DNA from: Microvirga sp. BSC39
Lineage (GTDB): Bacteria > Pseudomonadota > Alphaproteobacteria > Rhizobiales > Beijerinckiaceae
DNA: 51,419 nucleotides
Assembly (NCBI RefSeq): GCF_000739015.1
Contig: NZ_JPUG01000027.1
Span: 1-51,419, forward strand
Direction: 5' to 3'
In this document: in pieces, positions 15,960-24,001 of the stretch
Position numbering within the stretch: position 1 is the first letter of the stretch
How the letters are laid out: each line of letters begins with the position of its first letter
Position numbers and translations under genes: made by a program
The notes under the pieces: generated by a model
Database searches by the model: none
The model's input: the letters and a program-made list of their open reading frames with translations, nothing else
What the model was told of the DNA's origin: nothing

Positions 15960-16700
15960 TTATCGTTCAATCACCAGCTCGATAAAAGGCTCAAGGCTGG
16001 CATAGGGTAATGTAAACTTCTCGCCTCGGAACAGCATCGGTACGTCCTGCTCACCTGCGAAACCAGACGTCAGCTTGCTTCGAACCGTGAAGGTCTCGCC
16101 TGACATCACAGGCCCCCAAGCTTCATCAATATAGTCTATCATGCCGAGCTCACTCAGCTTCGCGTCGACGGTCTGCTTCCGGGCGTGTGATGGCATTTGA
16201 CGGAGGCTGCTCTCGATATCGTCACGCATGACAGCATATGCGGGATTGCGGACCTTGTAGCGAAGCTCTGCATTCTGTGTGAAGGTCCACACCGAACCAA
16301 TCACCATCTGTTGCTGTTTGGTGACCGGCTTCTTCTCTGGCTTGTCAGCCTTCTTTGCCACTTTGGCGCGGGCGGAAGTCTCGGCAGGCTGAACATCGGC
16401 AATCAGCGCCCATTTGCTCGACCACTCCACCGCTCGGTAGTCGCCTTTCGTCAGGCGATCGGCAAACTCCAGAATGTCCTGATCAATCGGACGTTTGCCC
16501 CCGCTAGCCTCAAAGTAGCGCAGTCGCATCTCGTCGGGCAGCAGCAGATAGAAGTTCTCGCTCTTCACATCCACGTCGAAGATGTTGGCGACCTTCACGA
16601 CTTGATCACGCGTGGCCGGAGCCTCGACGCCATCACCCGTCGGATAAACCATGGTTCCTTTGGGAACGCGGATGTAGCCATCTACTTGAATCTCCGACAT
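15960..16700 (-). CDS. Hypothetical protein, 246 aa
   Basis: Not recognised. A soluble, charged protein without signal or membrane segments. The N-terminal part (VDGYIRVPKGTMVYPTGDGV) resembles no family I can name. A Lys/Ala-rich linker lies around residues 125-145 (ARAKVAKKADKPEKKPVTKQ), separating two possible domains. The C-terminal part starts at QQMVIGSVWTFTQNAELRYKV. It is a monocistronic gene between a low-content stretch and ssrA. The less GC-biased codon choice than its neighbours and its position beside a tmRNA gene suggest acquired DNA, but no integrase is present. Confidence 0.7.
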   Translation of the reverse strand: MSEIQVDGYIRVPKGTMVYPTGDGVEAPATRDQVVKVANIFDVDVKSENFYLLLPDEMRLRYFEASGGKRPIDQDILEFADRLTKGDYRAVEWSSKWALIADVQPAETSARAKVAKKADKPEKKPVTKQQQMVIGSVWTFTQNAELRYKVRNPAYAVMRDDIESSLRQMPSHARKQTVDAKLSELGMIDYIDEAWGPVMSGETFTVRSKLTSGFAGEQDVPMLFRGEKFTLPYASLEPFIELVIER

Positions 16701-16762
16701 CTATTCTTCGTCTCTCTTTCGTAGGGTAACGTGTGCTGAGAAGGCCCAGCTTTTGAAATGGG

Positions 16763-16784
16763 AACGGCACCCGAAGGTGCCGTT
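16763..16784 (-). terminator. Hairpin terminator of ssrA
   Basis: On the minus strand AACGGCACC-TTCG-GGTGCCGTT forms a 9-bp stem with a UUCG tetraloop, followed by CCCATTT. It lies about 30 bases past the tag reading frame and ends the coding RNA of the tmRNA precursor. Confidence 0.75.
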
Positions 16785-17125
16785 TCTGTTGCTAGGCTTT
16801 CCCGAGCCCCGGATGGTTACGCCGCGAGGCGCACTGCACCCATGTCAACGTTATCGTTGGCATTTATGAGTTTTGCACTATCAAGGCCGTAGCTCAGCCT
16901 AATCGCAGCCTAGCCTTTATTGCGCCCAGTCGAACCCATGTCGCCCCCATCACAAACACACCGGGGCAGCGGCATGGCCTCAACGAAAGGCCATTCCGCC
17001 CAAAACCCGTCTTGCGGTACCTGGACGGCCGGTGTGCTTGTGGTGGAGGCGGCGGGAATCGAACCCGCGTCCTAAACGCCTATTCCACTCTGCCTCTACG
17101 ATCATAGTCAGGCGAACCTGACATC
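16785..17125 (-). ncRNA. ssrA: tmRNA, circularly permuted two-piece type
   Basis: Minus strand. The acceptor piece comes first and ends with a T-arm and acceptor strand (GGACGCGGGTTCGATTCCCG, then CCGCCTCCACCA, CCA at 17041-17043). A spacer of about 92 bases (16949-17040) is removed. The coding piece starts at 16948 with GGGGGCGACATGGG, whose GGGGGCG pairs with CGCCTCC of the acceptor strand. The tag frame at 16817-16861 reads ANDNVDMGAVRLAA and ends in TAA, preceded by the usual CATAAAT before the resume codon. tmRNA rescues stalled ribosomes and tags the product for proteolysis. The permuted form is characteristic of alphaproteobacteria. The outer 5' end is approximate. Confidence 0.93.
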
Positions 17126-17600
17126 TGTGATATAGCCACTCAAAGGCACAATATCCAGTCTCAAAGCAGACGATCTTTTCTGATGGAGCAGCATAACGAA
17201 ATTTGGGCCCACAACGCCGCCTTTAGTCTTGTCTCTCATTGTAGGACTTCAACCAGGCTTGGCCGAAGACCTCCAGAAGGGTCGTCTCACTGAGTGCCTC
17301 ACAGATCTTTATGCTCCTCAAGGACTGCTTCGGTCAACTTGGGAAGTTTAGGAATGCCCGGGTGAAGGTCTGTTCTCCCGCGGGAGAACAGACCTTCCGG
17401 CCTGATCATAAGCCGTTCAGTGACAGCACTGCAGACATGCTGGGAGTCAGGCGAGGGGCGGACGTTGGACGTCTCGCTTCGTTGTCAACGCACTCGGACT
17501 CCATATAGCTCGGATTGGAGCCAGCCTCTCTCGTCCTGACGTCTGGCTACCTGGAGAGAAACGGCTCAAAGGGCAAATGCCGGTAAACCTTTGATATTGT
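17126..17600. other. Intergenic stretch between ssrA and the tRNA-like remnant
   Basis: No gene is supported here. A small plus-strand reading frame at 17311-17508 lacks a ribosome-binding site and runs through a perfect palindrome, so it is not called. The only clear structure is the 34-bp palindrome at 17364-17397. Confidence 0.6.
17364..17397. repeat. Perfect 34-bp palindrome
   Basis: GAAGGTCTGTTCTCCC, GC, then GGGAGAACAGACCTTC form an uninterrupted palindrome with no loop. The flanking bases (T and C) do not pair. There is no T-tract, so it is not a standard terminator. It may be a protein-binding site, a cruciform or a relic of a mobile-element end. It lies in a region without genes. 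Confidence 0.8.
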
Positions 17601-17650
17601 TGGTGAGCGCTGGGACTCGAACCCAGGACCCTCTGATTTAAAGTCAGAGG
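17601..17650 (-). pseudogene. tRNA-Lys-like 3' half (tRNA remnant)
   Basis: On the minus strand an anticodon arm (TCTGA-CTTTAAA-TCAGA), a variable loop and a T-arm (CTGGG-TTCGAGT-CCCAG) are followed by CGCTCACCA. The D-arm and 5' acceptor strand are missing upstream, and the acceptor strand is two bases short if CCA is encoded. The loop resembles that of tRNA-Lys (CTTTTAA) with one change, making the anticodon UUA. This is not a working tRNA. It may be the scar of an integration or deletion event. Confidence 0.6.
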
Positions 17651-17780
17651 TTCATGCCGCGATCATCGTGGGGCCTGACCTCTCAATATGAGACATGGCC
17701 AAATCGGGTCACTAGCTCTTCCGACTCGAGACTCCCTTGCCCAGCTCGGCAGGCTATTCTGGACACTCTGCCAGAGAGCC

Positions 17781-18521
17781 TCAGGTTGTGCCGCGGTCAT
17801 CAACGATGCGTCCGTCTTCCATGGTGATGATACGATCAGCCAAACTCATGATCTTCGTATCGTGAGTCACCATCAGTGTCGTCGTGCCGCGCTCCGTGCC
17901 GAGACGTTTCAGGAGCGCGACGGCGTTGAGCGCACTATTCTTGTCCAGAGCAGCCGTAGGCTCATCCGCAAAGACAATGTCCGGGTTGCCCACGAGGGCC
18001 CGTGCCACCGCAACCCTCTGCTTCTGCCCGCCGGACAGGTTACCCGGCAAATAATGCAAGCGCTCACCAAGCCCAAGTATCTTGAGCAGGTGGGCGGAGG
18101 CTCTCTCCCAACCTGCCATGGCGGCTTTGCCATGCACCTCCAACCCAATGCGCACGTTCTCCATCGCGGTGAGGCTCTCATGAAGGTTATGGGCCTGGAA
18201 GATGAACCCGAGCCGGCGGCGGCATTGAACGAGCAGGCGCTCATCCGCACCCGCGAGTTGCGTGCCCAAGAGAGTCAGGCTCCCCTCCTGAACGCGACGG
18301 AGACACCCCATGAGCGTCAGCAGGGTTGTCTTTCCCGAGCCTGAGGCCCCGAGCAGGACCGTGAGCTTGCCGCGCTCAAGCGCCAGGTTCACGTCAAACA
18401 ATGCCTGCTTTCGCGCTTCGCCCTCTCCAAACCAATGATTGAGCCCCTTCACCACCACCGGTGCGTCCGGTCGGTTCAGGTCGCCGTCCGTATAGAGTTC
18501 ACGCCGAGCTGACAGATCCAT
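17781..18521 (-). CDS. ABC transporter ATP-binding protein (DevA/LolD-MacB type)
   Basis: About 246 residues from the ATG at 18521, preceded by GAGGGGG. An ATG at 18578 lies inside the permease gene and has no site. Walker A is GASGSGKTTLL, the ABC signature LSGGQKQRVAVARAL, Walker B IVFADEPTA, and the H-loop MVTHD. It is the ATPase of a three-part export system encoded upstream. In the DevBCA family this energises export of lipids or glycolipids through an outer-membrane channel. The start lies 11 bases after the permease stop, in the same operon. Confidence 0.9.
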   Translation of the reverse strand: MDLSARRELYTDGDLNRPDAPVVVKGLNHWFGEGEARKQALFDVNLALERGKLTVLLGASGSGKTTLLTLMGCLRRVQEGSLTLLGTQLAGADERLLVQCRRRLGFIFQAHNLHESLTAMENVRIGLEVHGKAAMAGWERASAHLLKILGLGERLHYLPGNLSGGQKQRVAVARALVGNPDIVFADEPTAALDKNSALNAVALLKRLGTERGTTTLMVTHDTKIMSLADRIITMEDGRIVDDRGTT

Positions 18522-18531
18522 GGCAGCCCCC

Positions 18532-19707
18532 TCAGAACAGATCCGCCGGATTAGCGCGGGCGAGCTTGCGGGTAGCAATCGCTCCAGAGAGCGCGCACAT
18601 GCCGAGTGTACCCATCAGGACGAACGCCGCGCGTGCCCACGTCATGGCAAGGGGCAATCCCGTCACAGTGGCAACGACAGTGTAGAGCAGGAGCGACACC
18701 AGAAAGCCTGGAACGAAGCCCAGGATCGCGAGGATCAGGGCTTCCTCGAACACGATGCCCAAGAAAAAGCGCTGCGAGTAGCCAATGGCTTTGAAGGTGG
18801 CGTATTCCTTGAGGTGCTCGGCGACATCTGTGGAGAGCACCTGGTAGACGATGATGATGCCGACCAGAATTCCAATCACCACCCCGAACCCGAAGACAAG
18901 CCCGACCGGGCGCTGCGTCGTCTGGAAAGCCTGGTCCCTGCCAAAGGTCTCCTCCACGGTTCGAACGATGCTGTCGTCAGCAGGCAGCGTTGCACGCAGC
19001 CGTTCTAAGATCGGCGCCGGATCAGCACCAGGCGCGAGGGTCACGAGAATGTGGTTGGGGGCTCCGGCACTCCGCTGCGGGAACAGCCGAAGGAAGGTCT
19101 GGTCCGAGACCACCAGATAGCCGTCAGCCGAGAAGCCGCCGCCGATCTCAAATGTGCCCACCACCTTGAGTGTACGGCCCTTCACCTCAAAGCGGTACGG
19201 TTCTCCGGCGGCGATCTTAGCAAACAGGCTCTTCGACACGTTCCTGACCCTGGCATCGATCAGCGCCACATCCGACAGGCTGATATCGTTCAACCGTGCA
19301 CTGATGGCTGGATTGCGGAGGGTTTCCACCGAGGGATCAATCCCAAACACATCCAGGTTGCGGATTGTGCCGTCCGGCTGCTTCCACTCGACCTTGCCGT
19401 AGTAGAGGGGGGTGGCGCTCTGGACGCCCTTGACAGTCAGAGCCTCGAACATGCGCTGGCGTGGAAGCGGGCTGCCGTCGGCCAGCGTGTTCATGTCGGA
19501 GGCCGAGATGAGAAGGTCGGCATTCATCTGATCGTAGGGAAGCTTGATGCTGGCAACAAGCGCCCCAAGGAAGCCCAACTGCATCAATACCAGAACGCTT
19601 GCGAAGGCGACACCGGCGAGGGCTGCGGCAAGCCGAGTCTTGTTGTGAACCAGTTGCAGCCACCCGATGGGCAGCCGTCCGAGAAGATGGCCCAGAAGGA
19701 TGGTCAT
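18532..19707 (-). CDS. ABC transporter permease (DevC/FtsX-like)
   Basis: A 391-residue MacB/FtsX-fold permease. An N-terminal helix (LAAALAGVAFASVLVLMQLGFLGAL) is followed by a periplasmic domain of about 220 residues, then three C-terminal helices (LVFGFGVVIGILVGIIIVYQVL; ALILAILGFVPGFLVSLLLYTVV; AAFVLMGTLGMCALSGAIATR). The DVAEHLKEYATFKAIGYSQ motif between helices is the usual coupling segment. It overlaps the fusion-protein gene by 4 bases (19704-19707) and precedes the ATPase gene, giving a dev-type B-C-A order. Confidence 0.9.
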   Translation of the reverse strand: MTILLGHLLGRLPIGWLQLVHNKTRLAAALAGVAFASVLVLMQLGFLGALVASIKLPYDQMNADLLISASDMNTLADGSPLPRQRMFEALTVKGVQSATPLYYGKVEWKQPDGTIRNLDVFGIDPSVETLRNPAISARLNDISLSDVALIDARVRNVSKSLFAKIAAGEPYRFEVKGRTLKVVGTFEIGGGFSADGYLVVSDQTFLRLFPQRSAGAPNHILVTLAPGADPAPILERLRATLPADDSIVRTVEETFGRDQAFQTTQRPVGLVFGFGVVIGILVGIIIVYQVLSTDVAEHLKEYATFKAIGYSQRFFLGIVFEEALILAILGFVPGFLVSLLLYTVVATVTGLPLAMTWARAAFVLMGTLGMCALSGAIATRKLARANPADLF

Positions 19708-21020
19708 GATCCATCTCCGGCACTTATCCGCGCGGTGACCTGCAGATTGGTCAATCGCCGGACCAGCCAGGAGGCGCCAGGCTCGAGGGCCGCTGTCACC
19801 TTCACGACCCTAGCATCGGTGTTGGCGGCAGGATCAGCATCGATGGCGGTCTGACGGCCAACCTCGAGCCCGATGCGTGTCACCCGGCCATGAAGCGGCT
19901 GCGGCAGGGCTTCAGCCGTAACCTCAACGGCGCTGCCTAAGGCAACGCGGTCGATCTGGGTCTGGTAGACCTCCACCTCGACAGTCATCTGCTCGATGTT
20001 GCCCAGGTTCATCAACCCCTGGGTCCCTGGCTTCTCCCCGGGCCTGACATGGACGGTGAGCACCGTTCCGGTGATGGGCGCGCGGACGTAGGCTTTGTCG
20101 AGGTCAGCCGAGGCACGCGCCAGATCGGCTTTGGCGGTGTCGACGTTGCGCCTGGCGACGAGCACATCAGCCTGCTCGTCGAGACGGTCGGAGTCATAGC
20201 GGGAGAGTTGGGCTTGGGCCCGCTGCACCTCGTGCGACGCCTCATCACGCGCGGCACGGCGCTGGTCGTAGGTTTGCTCGGCCGCGAAGCCACGTTGGCG
20301 CAGGGTCCCCACGCGCTCGAACTCACGGACGGCATTCTGATACGTAGTCTCGGCGCGAGCTAGTGTGGCACGGGCTTCGTCGCGGCTCGCCTGTACGGAC
20401 GCTTTGACCTGAACAAGCGTTGCTTCACGTGCGGAGAGCTGGGCGCGAGCGGTTGCAACAGCTGCAAGCAAGGCGCGCTCGCTGTCCAGGACCGCCAGCA
20501 CAGCTCCTTGCTCAACCTCATCCCCTTCTTCGGCCTTTAAGCTTGCGACACGTGCATCGCCGGCGCCAAAAGGCGGCGCAACGATCACGACCTCACTCTT
20601 GGGCAGCAATCGGCCGAGGCCGACAACTGCAGGCTGGTTAACCTTGATGGCCGCCGCCCTAGGTTGACCAGGATCCCTCTGCGCGACCGATACAGCGATT
20701 GGTGAGGAGGTGCCGCCACCAGGTTGCAGTTGAAGCACCGCCATGAGCTTCTGAAGCCCTGGTGGCTGGAAGTAGAGACCGACAAAGCCGCCAAGTGCGA
20801 CCAGCCCCATAGCAACTAGGATGAGGCCTGCAAGACGGAGCCCTCTCCGCAAATGCGACGGCGCGGGCCCGTAATCTGGTGTCCGCTGAACAACCAGGAG
20901 GGGCAGGCGCTCACTCTCGGTCCGGCCATTGGCTGCATCAGCCACCCTAGCGACGTGGACTTGATCCTGGTCGGCGATGACCATGGGCTTGCCCGATCTG
21001 CTGTAACAGCGCTGGACCAT
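19704..21020 (-). CDS. HlyD-type membrane fusion protein (DevB-like)
   Basis: About 438 residues. It has a cytoplasmic N-terminus, one membrane helix (LRLAGLILVAMGLVALGGFVGLYF), a lipoyl-like half (VVGLGRLLPKSEVVIVAPPF), a long alpha-hairpin coiled coil (LLAAVATARAQLSAREATLVQ to AKADLARASADLDKAYV), then APITGTVLTVHVRPGEK and a beta-barrel. It links the inner-membrane ABC pump to an outer-membrane channel. The start is uncertain. In-frame ATGs at 21086-21032 lie upstream of the inferred transcription start, so 21020 or 20984 is likely. Expression is probably controlled by the divergent TetR. Confidence 0.86.
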   Translation of the reverse strand: MVQRCYSRSGKPMVIADQDQVHVARVADAANGRTESERLPLLVVQRTPDYGPAPSHLRRGLRLAGLILVAMGLVALGGFVGLYFQPPGLQKLMAVLQLQPGGGTSSPIAVSVAQRDPGQPRAAAIKVNQPAVVGLGRLLPKSEVVIVAPPFGAGDARVASLKAEEGDEVEQGAVLAVLDSERALLAAVATARAQLSAREATLVQVKASVQASRDEARATLARAETTYQNAVREFERVGTLRQRGFAAEQTYDQRRAARDEASHEVQRAQAQLSRYDSDRLDEQADVLVARRNVDTAKADLARASADLDKAYVRAPITGTVLTVHVRPGEKPGTQGLMNLGNIEQMTVEVEVYQTQIDRVALGSAVEVTAEALPQPLHGRVTRIGLEVGRQTAIDADPAANTDARVVKVTAALEPGASWLVRRLTNLQVTARISAGDGS

Positions 21021-21087
21021 TAATGACTTCATGGTCATTATAGCACGCATTCTCTCGCAAGCAATCAATAATGACTCATTGGTCATT
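21021..21087. promoter_or_regulatory. devBCA promoter with two TetR-type operators
   Basis: Two inverted repeats with identical arms are present: AATGAC-N6-GTCATT at 21022-21039 (extended to TAATGAC...GTCATTA) and at 21070-21087, 48 bases apart centre to centre. On the minus strand TATAAT (21037-21042) with TTGCTT 16 bases upstream (21059-21064) makes a good sigma-70 promoter for the export operon, and the first operator covers its -10 box. The second operator lies just upstream of the TetR ribosome-binding site. The layout predicts repression of the operon and autoregulation. Confidence 0.8.
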
Positions 21088-21097
21088 TATAGGAGGC

Positions 21098-21763
21098 ATG
21101 GGTCTAGTGGATGAGGTGAGCACTGCATCAGGGCGGCCGCCCCGGCGGCGGCGTAAGGAGGCCCGGCCAGCCGAGCTCATCAGAGCCGGACTTGAGGAAT
21201 TTGCCCTGCACGGGTTTGCAGGCGCGCGTCTGGAGGATGTGGCCCGCCGGGCTGGTGTCGTGAAGGGGACGATTTACCGCTACTTCGCGGACAAGGAGGC
21301 GCTCTTTCTGGCGGCAGTGCGCATGGAGGTTGCGCCGGTGTTGAGCGAGATCAACGGCTTCATCGATGCCTATCCGGGGACGACCCGGGATCTGTTGAAG
21401 CTGATCATTGAGACCATTCACCGGCAGCTCGTAAACTCGGATCTGCGGGTGCTGATCCGGATCATCGTTGCGGAAGGCGAGCGCTTTCCGGCCCTGACCG
21501 AGCTCTACTACGCCGAGACAGTCTCAAAGGGCCGCGCACTCCTGGAGCGGGTTGTGGAGCGGGGCATTGCCCGTGGTGAGGTGCGGGAGGGCGCAGCGGC
21601 CCGCCTCCCTCTCGTGCTCATCGCCCCTGCTCTCATGGCTGCGATCTGGCGCATGACGTTTGATCGCCATGCATCGATCAGCAGCGAAGCTTTTCTTGAG
21701 GCCCACATCGACCTGGTGTTTCATGGGGTGCTCACTGCTGACAGGAATGGAACCGGTCAGTGA
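21098..21763 (+). CDS. TetR family transcriptional regulator
   Basis: About 221 residues from ATG 21098, although AGGAGG (21091-21096) is better spaced for the GTG at 21107. An ATG at 21071 lies inside the operator and is rejected. The N-terminal HTH is ELIRAGLEEFALHGFAGARL, EDVARRAGVVKGTIYRYFADKEALF, followed by a ligand domain (LLKLIIETIHRQLVNSDLRVLIRIIVAEGERFPALTELYYAE) typical of efflux-linked TetR/AcrR proteins with a TetR_C domain. It is divergent from the devBCA-type operon and should bind the two AATGAC-N6-GTCATT sites between them. Confidence 0.9.
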   Translation: MGLVDEVSTASGRPPRRRRKEARPAELIRAGLEEFALHGFAGARLEDVARRAGVVKGTIYRYFADKEALFLAAVRMEVAPVLSEINGFIDAYPGTTRDLLKLIIETIHRQLVNSDLRVLIRIIVAEGERFPALTELYYAETVSKGRALLERVVERGIARGEVREGAAARLPLVLIAPALMAAIWRMTFDRHASISSEAFLEAHIDLVFHGVLTADRNGTGQ

Positions 21764-21806
21764 CCGGGGTTCTCCAATCTGCCAGCGCCTCTACACGATG
21801 CCCCAT

Positions 21807-22602
21807 GCTCTGTAGCGGGTTCGGCCGGTGAGCTCGCGCGGCAAGGCGCTTTGAAGCGGAGCCGAGAAGATGGAGAGGAGGCTTGCTTAGGGGTCATGCA
21901 GCAAGCTGCTCGAACTGTTCGGCGAGCGACAGCTGCTGCCCGCAGGCATATTTCGCCTGTCCTTTGCGCATCATGTGGATCATCTCGATCCCACCCAAGA
22001 TCACGCGGGCGCTGTCCATAGACTTGAAGCCGAGCATCGGACGCACCCGGCGTTGGATGGCGCGGTGATCCTGCTCGATGCATTTATTGAGGTGTTGACT
22101 CTGCCGGACGCGGATCGGCATCAGCTCGCGCCGAGATCGATTCCGCAGCCGGCTCTCGGCATCACACGACAGGATGGCTTCGCGATTGGTCTGGCTGCCG
22201 TCGATTGCGATCCTTTCAGGTTGGCCATGCCGCTTGAGCGCCTTGCACAGGAACCGTTTGGCGGCAGTGAGATTGCGTCGCTCGCTGAACCAGAACTCGA
22301 CTGTATCCCCGTTGCTGTCGATTGCCCGATAAAGAGACATCCAACGGCCGCGGACCTTGATGTAGTTTTCGTCGATGTGCCACTTGCCAGTGACCGCTCT
22401 CTTGCGGCGGTTGAACCGCTCCAGCAACTCAGAGGAGTAGCGAACAACCCAGCGATGCACCGCCGCATGGTCGACGGAAATACCGCGCTCAGCCATCATC
22501 TCCTCGAGATTTCGAAGACTGAGATTATAGGACAGATACCACCGGACGCAGAGCAGAATCACCGAACGATCAAAATGTTCGCCCTTGAACACGCAACAGT
22601 CC
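21807..22602 (-). mobile_element. IS6-family insertion sequence (copy B)
   Basis: About 796 bp. Terminal repeats read GCTCTGTAGCGGGTTC from 21807 and, on the other strand from 22602 inward, GGACTGTTGCGTGTTC (12 of 16 matching). The 8-base flanks (TGCCCCAT and GCTACTGA) do not match, so no target duplication is retained. It carries one intact transposase. Its sequence differs clearly from copies A and C. Confidence 0.8.
21894..22592 (-). CDS. IS6-family transposase
   Basis: A 232-residue protein of full family length. The N-terminal HTH region is HFDRSVILLCVRWYLSYNLSLRNLEEMMAERGISVDHAAVHRWV. The DDE triad is recognisable in WHIDENYIKVRGRW, ERIAIDGSQTNREAIL and KCIEQDHRAIQRRVRPMLGFKS. The C-terminus is EMIHMMRKGQ. 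No frameshift is seen, so it may be functional. The sequence around the first Asp differs from the target of the nearby IS110 bridge RNA. Confidence 0.92.
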   Translation of the reverse strand: MFKGEHFDRSVILLCVRWYLSYNLSLRNLEEMMAERGISVDHAAVHRWVVRYSSELLERFNRRKRAVTGKWHIDENYIKVRGRWMSLYRAIDSNGDTVEFWFSERRNLTAAKRFLCKALKRHGQPERIAIDGSQTNREAILSCDAESRLRNRSRRELMPIRVRQSQHLNKCIEQDHRAIQRRVRPMLGFKSMDSARVILGGIEMIHMMRKGQAKYACGQQLSLAEQFEQLAA

Positions 22603-22675
22603 GCTACTGAGACTGCTCTCCCAGTAACCTGATACTCTGAAACAAAGTGCTTGCGACAAAACCTTCTGAGACGGT

Positions 22676-23683
22676 TCAGAATTCGAGGCAGATCTTGCCG
22701 AAATGGGCTCCTGACTCCTCGTACCGGAAGGCATCCGCAATCTCGGCCAAGCCAAAGCTGCGATCGATCACCGGCCGCAGGCCTGTTGCCTCGATTGCTC
22801 GCACAAAGTCAATCTGCTGGCGTCGGTTGCCGACGATCAACCCCTGAAGCCGGGCCTGCTTGGCCATCAGGGCACCGGTCGGGACCTCGCCGGCGCCACC
22901 AGTCAGCACACCGATAAGCGAGATGTGTCCGCCGACCCGCACCGCTATGATCGACTGCCCTAGGGTGCCCGGTCCGCCCACCTCAATGACGTGATCCACG
23001 CCGCACCCGCCGGTCCAGTCCCGCGCACGCACGCCCCAGTCCTCATGTTGGCGGTAGTTGATTGTGTGATCGGCGCCCAAGGCGCGGACCCGCTCCAGCT
23101 TCTCGTCGGAGGAAGAGGTAGCGATGACCGTCGCGCCCATCGCCTTCGCAAGCTGGAGGGCGAAGATCGAGACGCCGCCGGTGCCCAGCAACAGCACCAC
23201 ATCGCCGGCCTTGAGCCCGCCATTGACCACCAGAGCACGCCAAGCCGTCAGCCCGGCTGTCGTCAGCGTGGACGCCGCGGCATGACTGAACCCTTCCGGA
23301 GCTCGGGTGAACCAGGTCGCCGGCCGCAACACAACCTCCCGGGCATAGCCATCGACGCCATCACCGGGGGTGGTCGCGAAATCGGAAACGGTCGGCGGCC
23401 CCTCGAGCCAGCCCGGGAAGAAGCAGGAGACGACATGATCACCGGCCTTGAACTCGGTCACGCCCTCGCCTACCGCCTCAACCACGCCGGCGCCGTCGGA
23501 CATCGGGATGCGTGCCCTCGCTGTTGGCATCCGTCCGCTCACGACACCATAGTCGTGATAGTTAAGCGAGCTCGCGTGAACCCTGACCCGGATCTCGCCC
23601 GGACTGGGAGCACCGGGATCGGGCATGTCGGCCAGATCGAGCCTATCGAGTCCGCCGGGTGCATGCAGAACGATCCCTCTCAT
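22676..23683 (-). CDS. Zinc-type alcohol dehydrogenase / quinone oxidoreductase family protein (MDR superfamily)
   Basis: About 335 residues from the ATG at 23683, preceded by GGGAGACGG. The longer frame to 24064 has no supporting features. The N-terminal GroES-like domain has VRVHASSLNYHDYGVVSGRMP and IPMSDGAGVVEAVGEGV. The Rossmann domain has VVLLLGTGGVSIFALQLAKAMGATVIATSSSDEKLERVRALGAD. NAD(P)H-dependent oxidoreduction of an alcohol, aldehyde or quinone is expected. The classical GHE catalytic zinc motif is not seen. It is divergent from the DJ-1-like gene. The pair plus the SDR may form a reactive-carbonyl response group. Confidence 0.85.
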   Translation of the reverse strand: MRGIVLHAPGGLDRLDLADMPDPGAPSPGEIRVRVHASSLNYHDYGVVSGRMPTARARIPMSDGAGVVEAVGEGVTEFKAGDHVVSCFFPGWLEGPPTVSDFATTPGDGVDGYAREVVLRPATWFTRAPEGFSHAAASTLTTAGLTAWRALVVNGGLKAGDVVLLLGTGGVSIFALQLAKAMGATVIATSSSDEKLERVRALGADHTINYRQHEDWGVRARDWTGGCGVDHVIEVGGPGTLGQSIIAVRVGGHISLIGVLTGGAGEVPTGALMAKQARLQGLIVGNRRQQIDFVRAIEATGLRPVIDRSFGLAEIADAFRYEESGAHFGKICLEF

Positions 23684-24001
23684 TGTCCGTCTCCCAATCC
23701 TTGCCTGTATGCTCGTCCAGAGCGAAGGGTGCCGTTTGGACGAGCAGGACAGGGCGCCTCTTGCTCCACCGTCAAGGCTGCGAGCACGCCGGCTTTCAGC
23801 GCCGCAGTTGAAGATCTCAGGCGCTTCCCGCGTGAAGTCGCCCAACTTAACGCATTGCGGTAAGCCGGGGTCCTTGCTGAGACACATCAAGTCCTCACAA
23901 GCTCCGTGAGACGTTTCTCCAGTCTTGTTACTAAGCTTGCGGCCGGACCTGTTCCGAGCGTCTGGCGTTGACGGCGTAGTGCCCTCACCCGGGAGCAAGA
24001 C
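23684..24001. other. Divergent promoter region, 318 bp
   Basis: Holds the control regions of the MDR dehydrogenase and the DJ-1-like gene. Translations across it show no recognisable domain. An inverted repeat GCTCGTCCAGAGCG...GGACGAGC is visible at about 23711-23743 and might be a regulator site. Nothing else can be supported. Confidence 0.5.

Noticed and set aside
17364..17397. Rho-independent terminator
   Set aside because: No loop and no T-tract on either side, and no convincing gene ends next to it.
17311..17508. Small plus-strand coding sequence
   Set aside because: It runs through the perfect palindrome at 17364-17397, has no ribosome-binding site and shows no recognisable motif.
17601..17650. 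Functional ochre-suppressor tRNA
   Set aside because: The 5' acceptor strand and D-arm are missing and the 3' acceptor strand is two bases short, so it cannot fold as a tRNA.
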